Shown here: positions 5,850 to 5,900 of the stretch, piece by piece
How the letters are laid out: every line of letters starts with the position of its first letter
How positions within the stretch are numbered: the stretch's first letter is position 1
From: Victivallales bacterium
GTDB lineage: Bacteria; Verrucomicrobiota; Lentisphaeria; Victivallales; Victivallaceae
Assembly (NCBI GenBank): GCA_030634125.1
Contig: DAOWBJ010000125.1
Span: forward strand, 1-5,900
Direction: 5' to 3'
DNA length: 5,900 bases
Program-made: the position numbers and the translations under genes
Notes under the pieces: model-generated
The model's database searches: none
Told to the model about the DNA's origin: nothing
The model's input: only the letters and a program-made list of their open reading frames with translations

Positions 5850-5868
5850 CACGGCTGAGACAGCCGTG
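5850..5868. repeat. Perfect 7-bp GC-rich palindrome (CACGGCT-GAGAC-AGCCGTG)
   Basis: CACGGCT (5850-5856) pairs exactly with AGCCGTG (5862-5868) around the 5-nt loop GAGAC. It stands out from the AT-rich surroundings and has the look of a REP-like dispersed palindromic unit. Read on the - strand it is followed by TTTT, so a weak intrinsic terminator for a gene entering from the right is an alternative. On the + strand there is no T tract. Confidence 0.6.
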
Positions 5869-5899
5869 GCTACATCGCTAAATGTGAAATGATGTAGTC
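5868..5899. repeat. Second hairpin adjoining the palindrome
   Basis: CTACATC (5870-5876) pairs with GATGTAG (5891-5897) around a 14-nt loop. The stem extends outward through a G-T and a G-C pair. It directly abuts the GC-rich palindrome, so the two may form one repeat unit of about 50 bp, possibly cut by the window end. Confidence 0.45.
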
Positions 5900-5900
5900 A

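Larger units (their letters stand above)
5519..5900. other. Gene-poor tail upstream of the lipoprotein gene
   Basis: These 382 bases hold no intact gene of convincing length. They are AT-rich up to about 5845. They contain a possible decayed small gene and candidate promoter elements on the - strand, then two adjacent hairpins at the right edge, each listed separately. No tRNA, transposase fragment or CRISPR repeat was recognised. Confidence 0.6.

Overview
The window carries most of a cell-surface polysaccharide (capsule, exopolysaccharide or O-antigen type) biosynthesis cluster on the + strand, followed by a convergent lipoprotein gene and a gene-poor, partly degraded tail. The host is very probably a Gram-negative-type bacterium using the standard code: TGA ends most genes, TGG encodes Trp, start codons have purine-rich ribosome binding sites, and there is a lipoprotein signal peptide with a DUF3192/BamE-like domain. 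The moderately AT-rich coding style and a dispersed-looking GC-rich palindrome at the right edge would suit PVC-group or Omnitrophota-like bacteria, but taxonomy cannot be fixed from this sequence.

Layout. Positions 1-111 hold the C-terminal end of an unidentified gene. Positions 131-781 encode a GT2-type glycosyltransferase that lacks the N-terminal part of the GT-A fold. After a short gap with a possible 31-codon ORF comes a tight six-gene block at 885-5178: a multi-membrane-span GT-C glycosyltransferase, a DPM1/polyprenyl-phosphate-sugar synthase-like GT2, a small DUF2304 membrane protein, the split PssD/PssE (Alg14/Alg13-like) glycosyltransferase pair, and a second GT2 transferase. Four of the five junctions are ATGA stop-start overlaps and the fifth overlaps by 13 nt, so the block is probably one translationally coupled transcript.

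How the genes fit together (inference). The DPM1-like enzyme with its DUF2304 partner would charge a polyprenyl phosphate with a sugar on the cytoplasmic face. After flipping, the GT-C enzyme would transfer that sugar outside the cytoplasm. PssD/PssE and the GT2 enzymes would add sugars from nucleotide donors to the growing lipid-linked repeat unit on the cytoplasmic side.

From 5183 to the right edge the clear signal is on the - strand: a 111-residue DUF3192-type lipoprotein ends 4 nt from the operon's last stop. Upstream of it are a possible decayed small gene (about 5554-5737), a candidate promoter and a pair of hairpins at 5850-5899. No RNA gene, CRISPR array, intact transposase or attachment site was seen. 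The cluster is conventional in content. The more unusual points are the truncated transferase, a G8 tract inside the DPM-like gene, the small ORF at 806 and the palindromic repeat.
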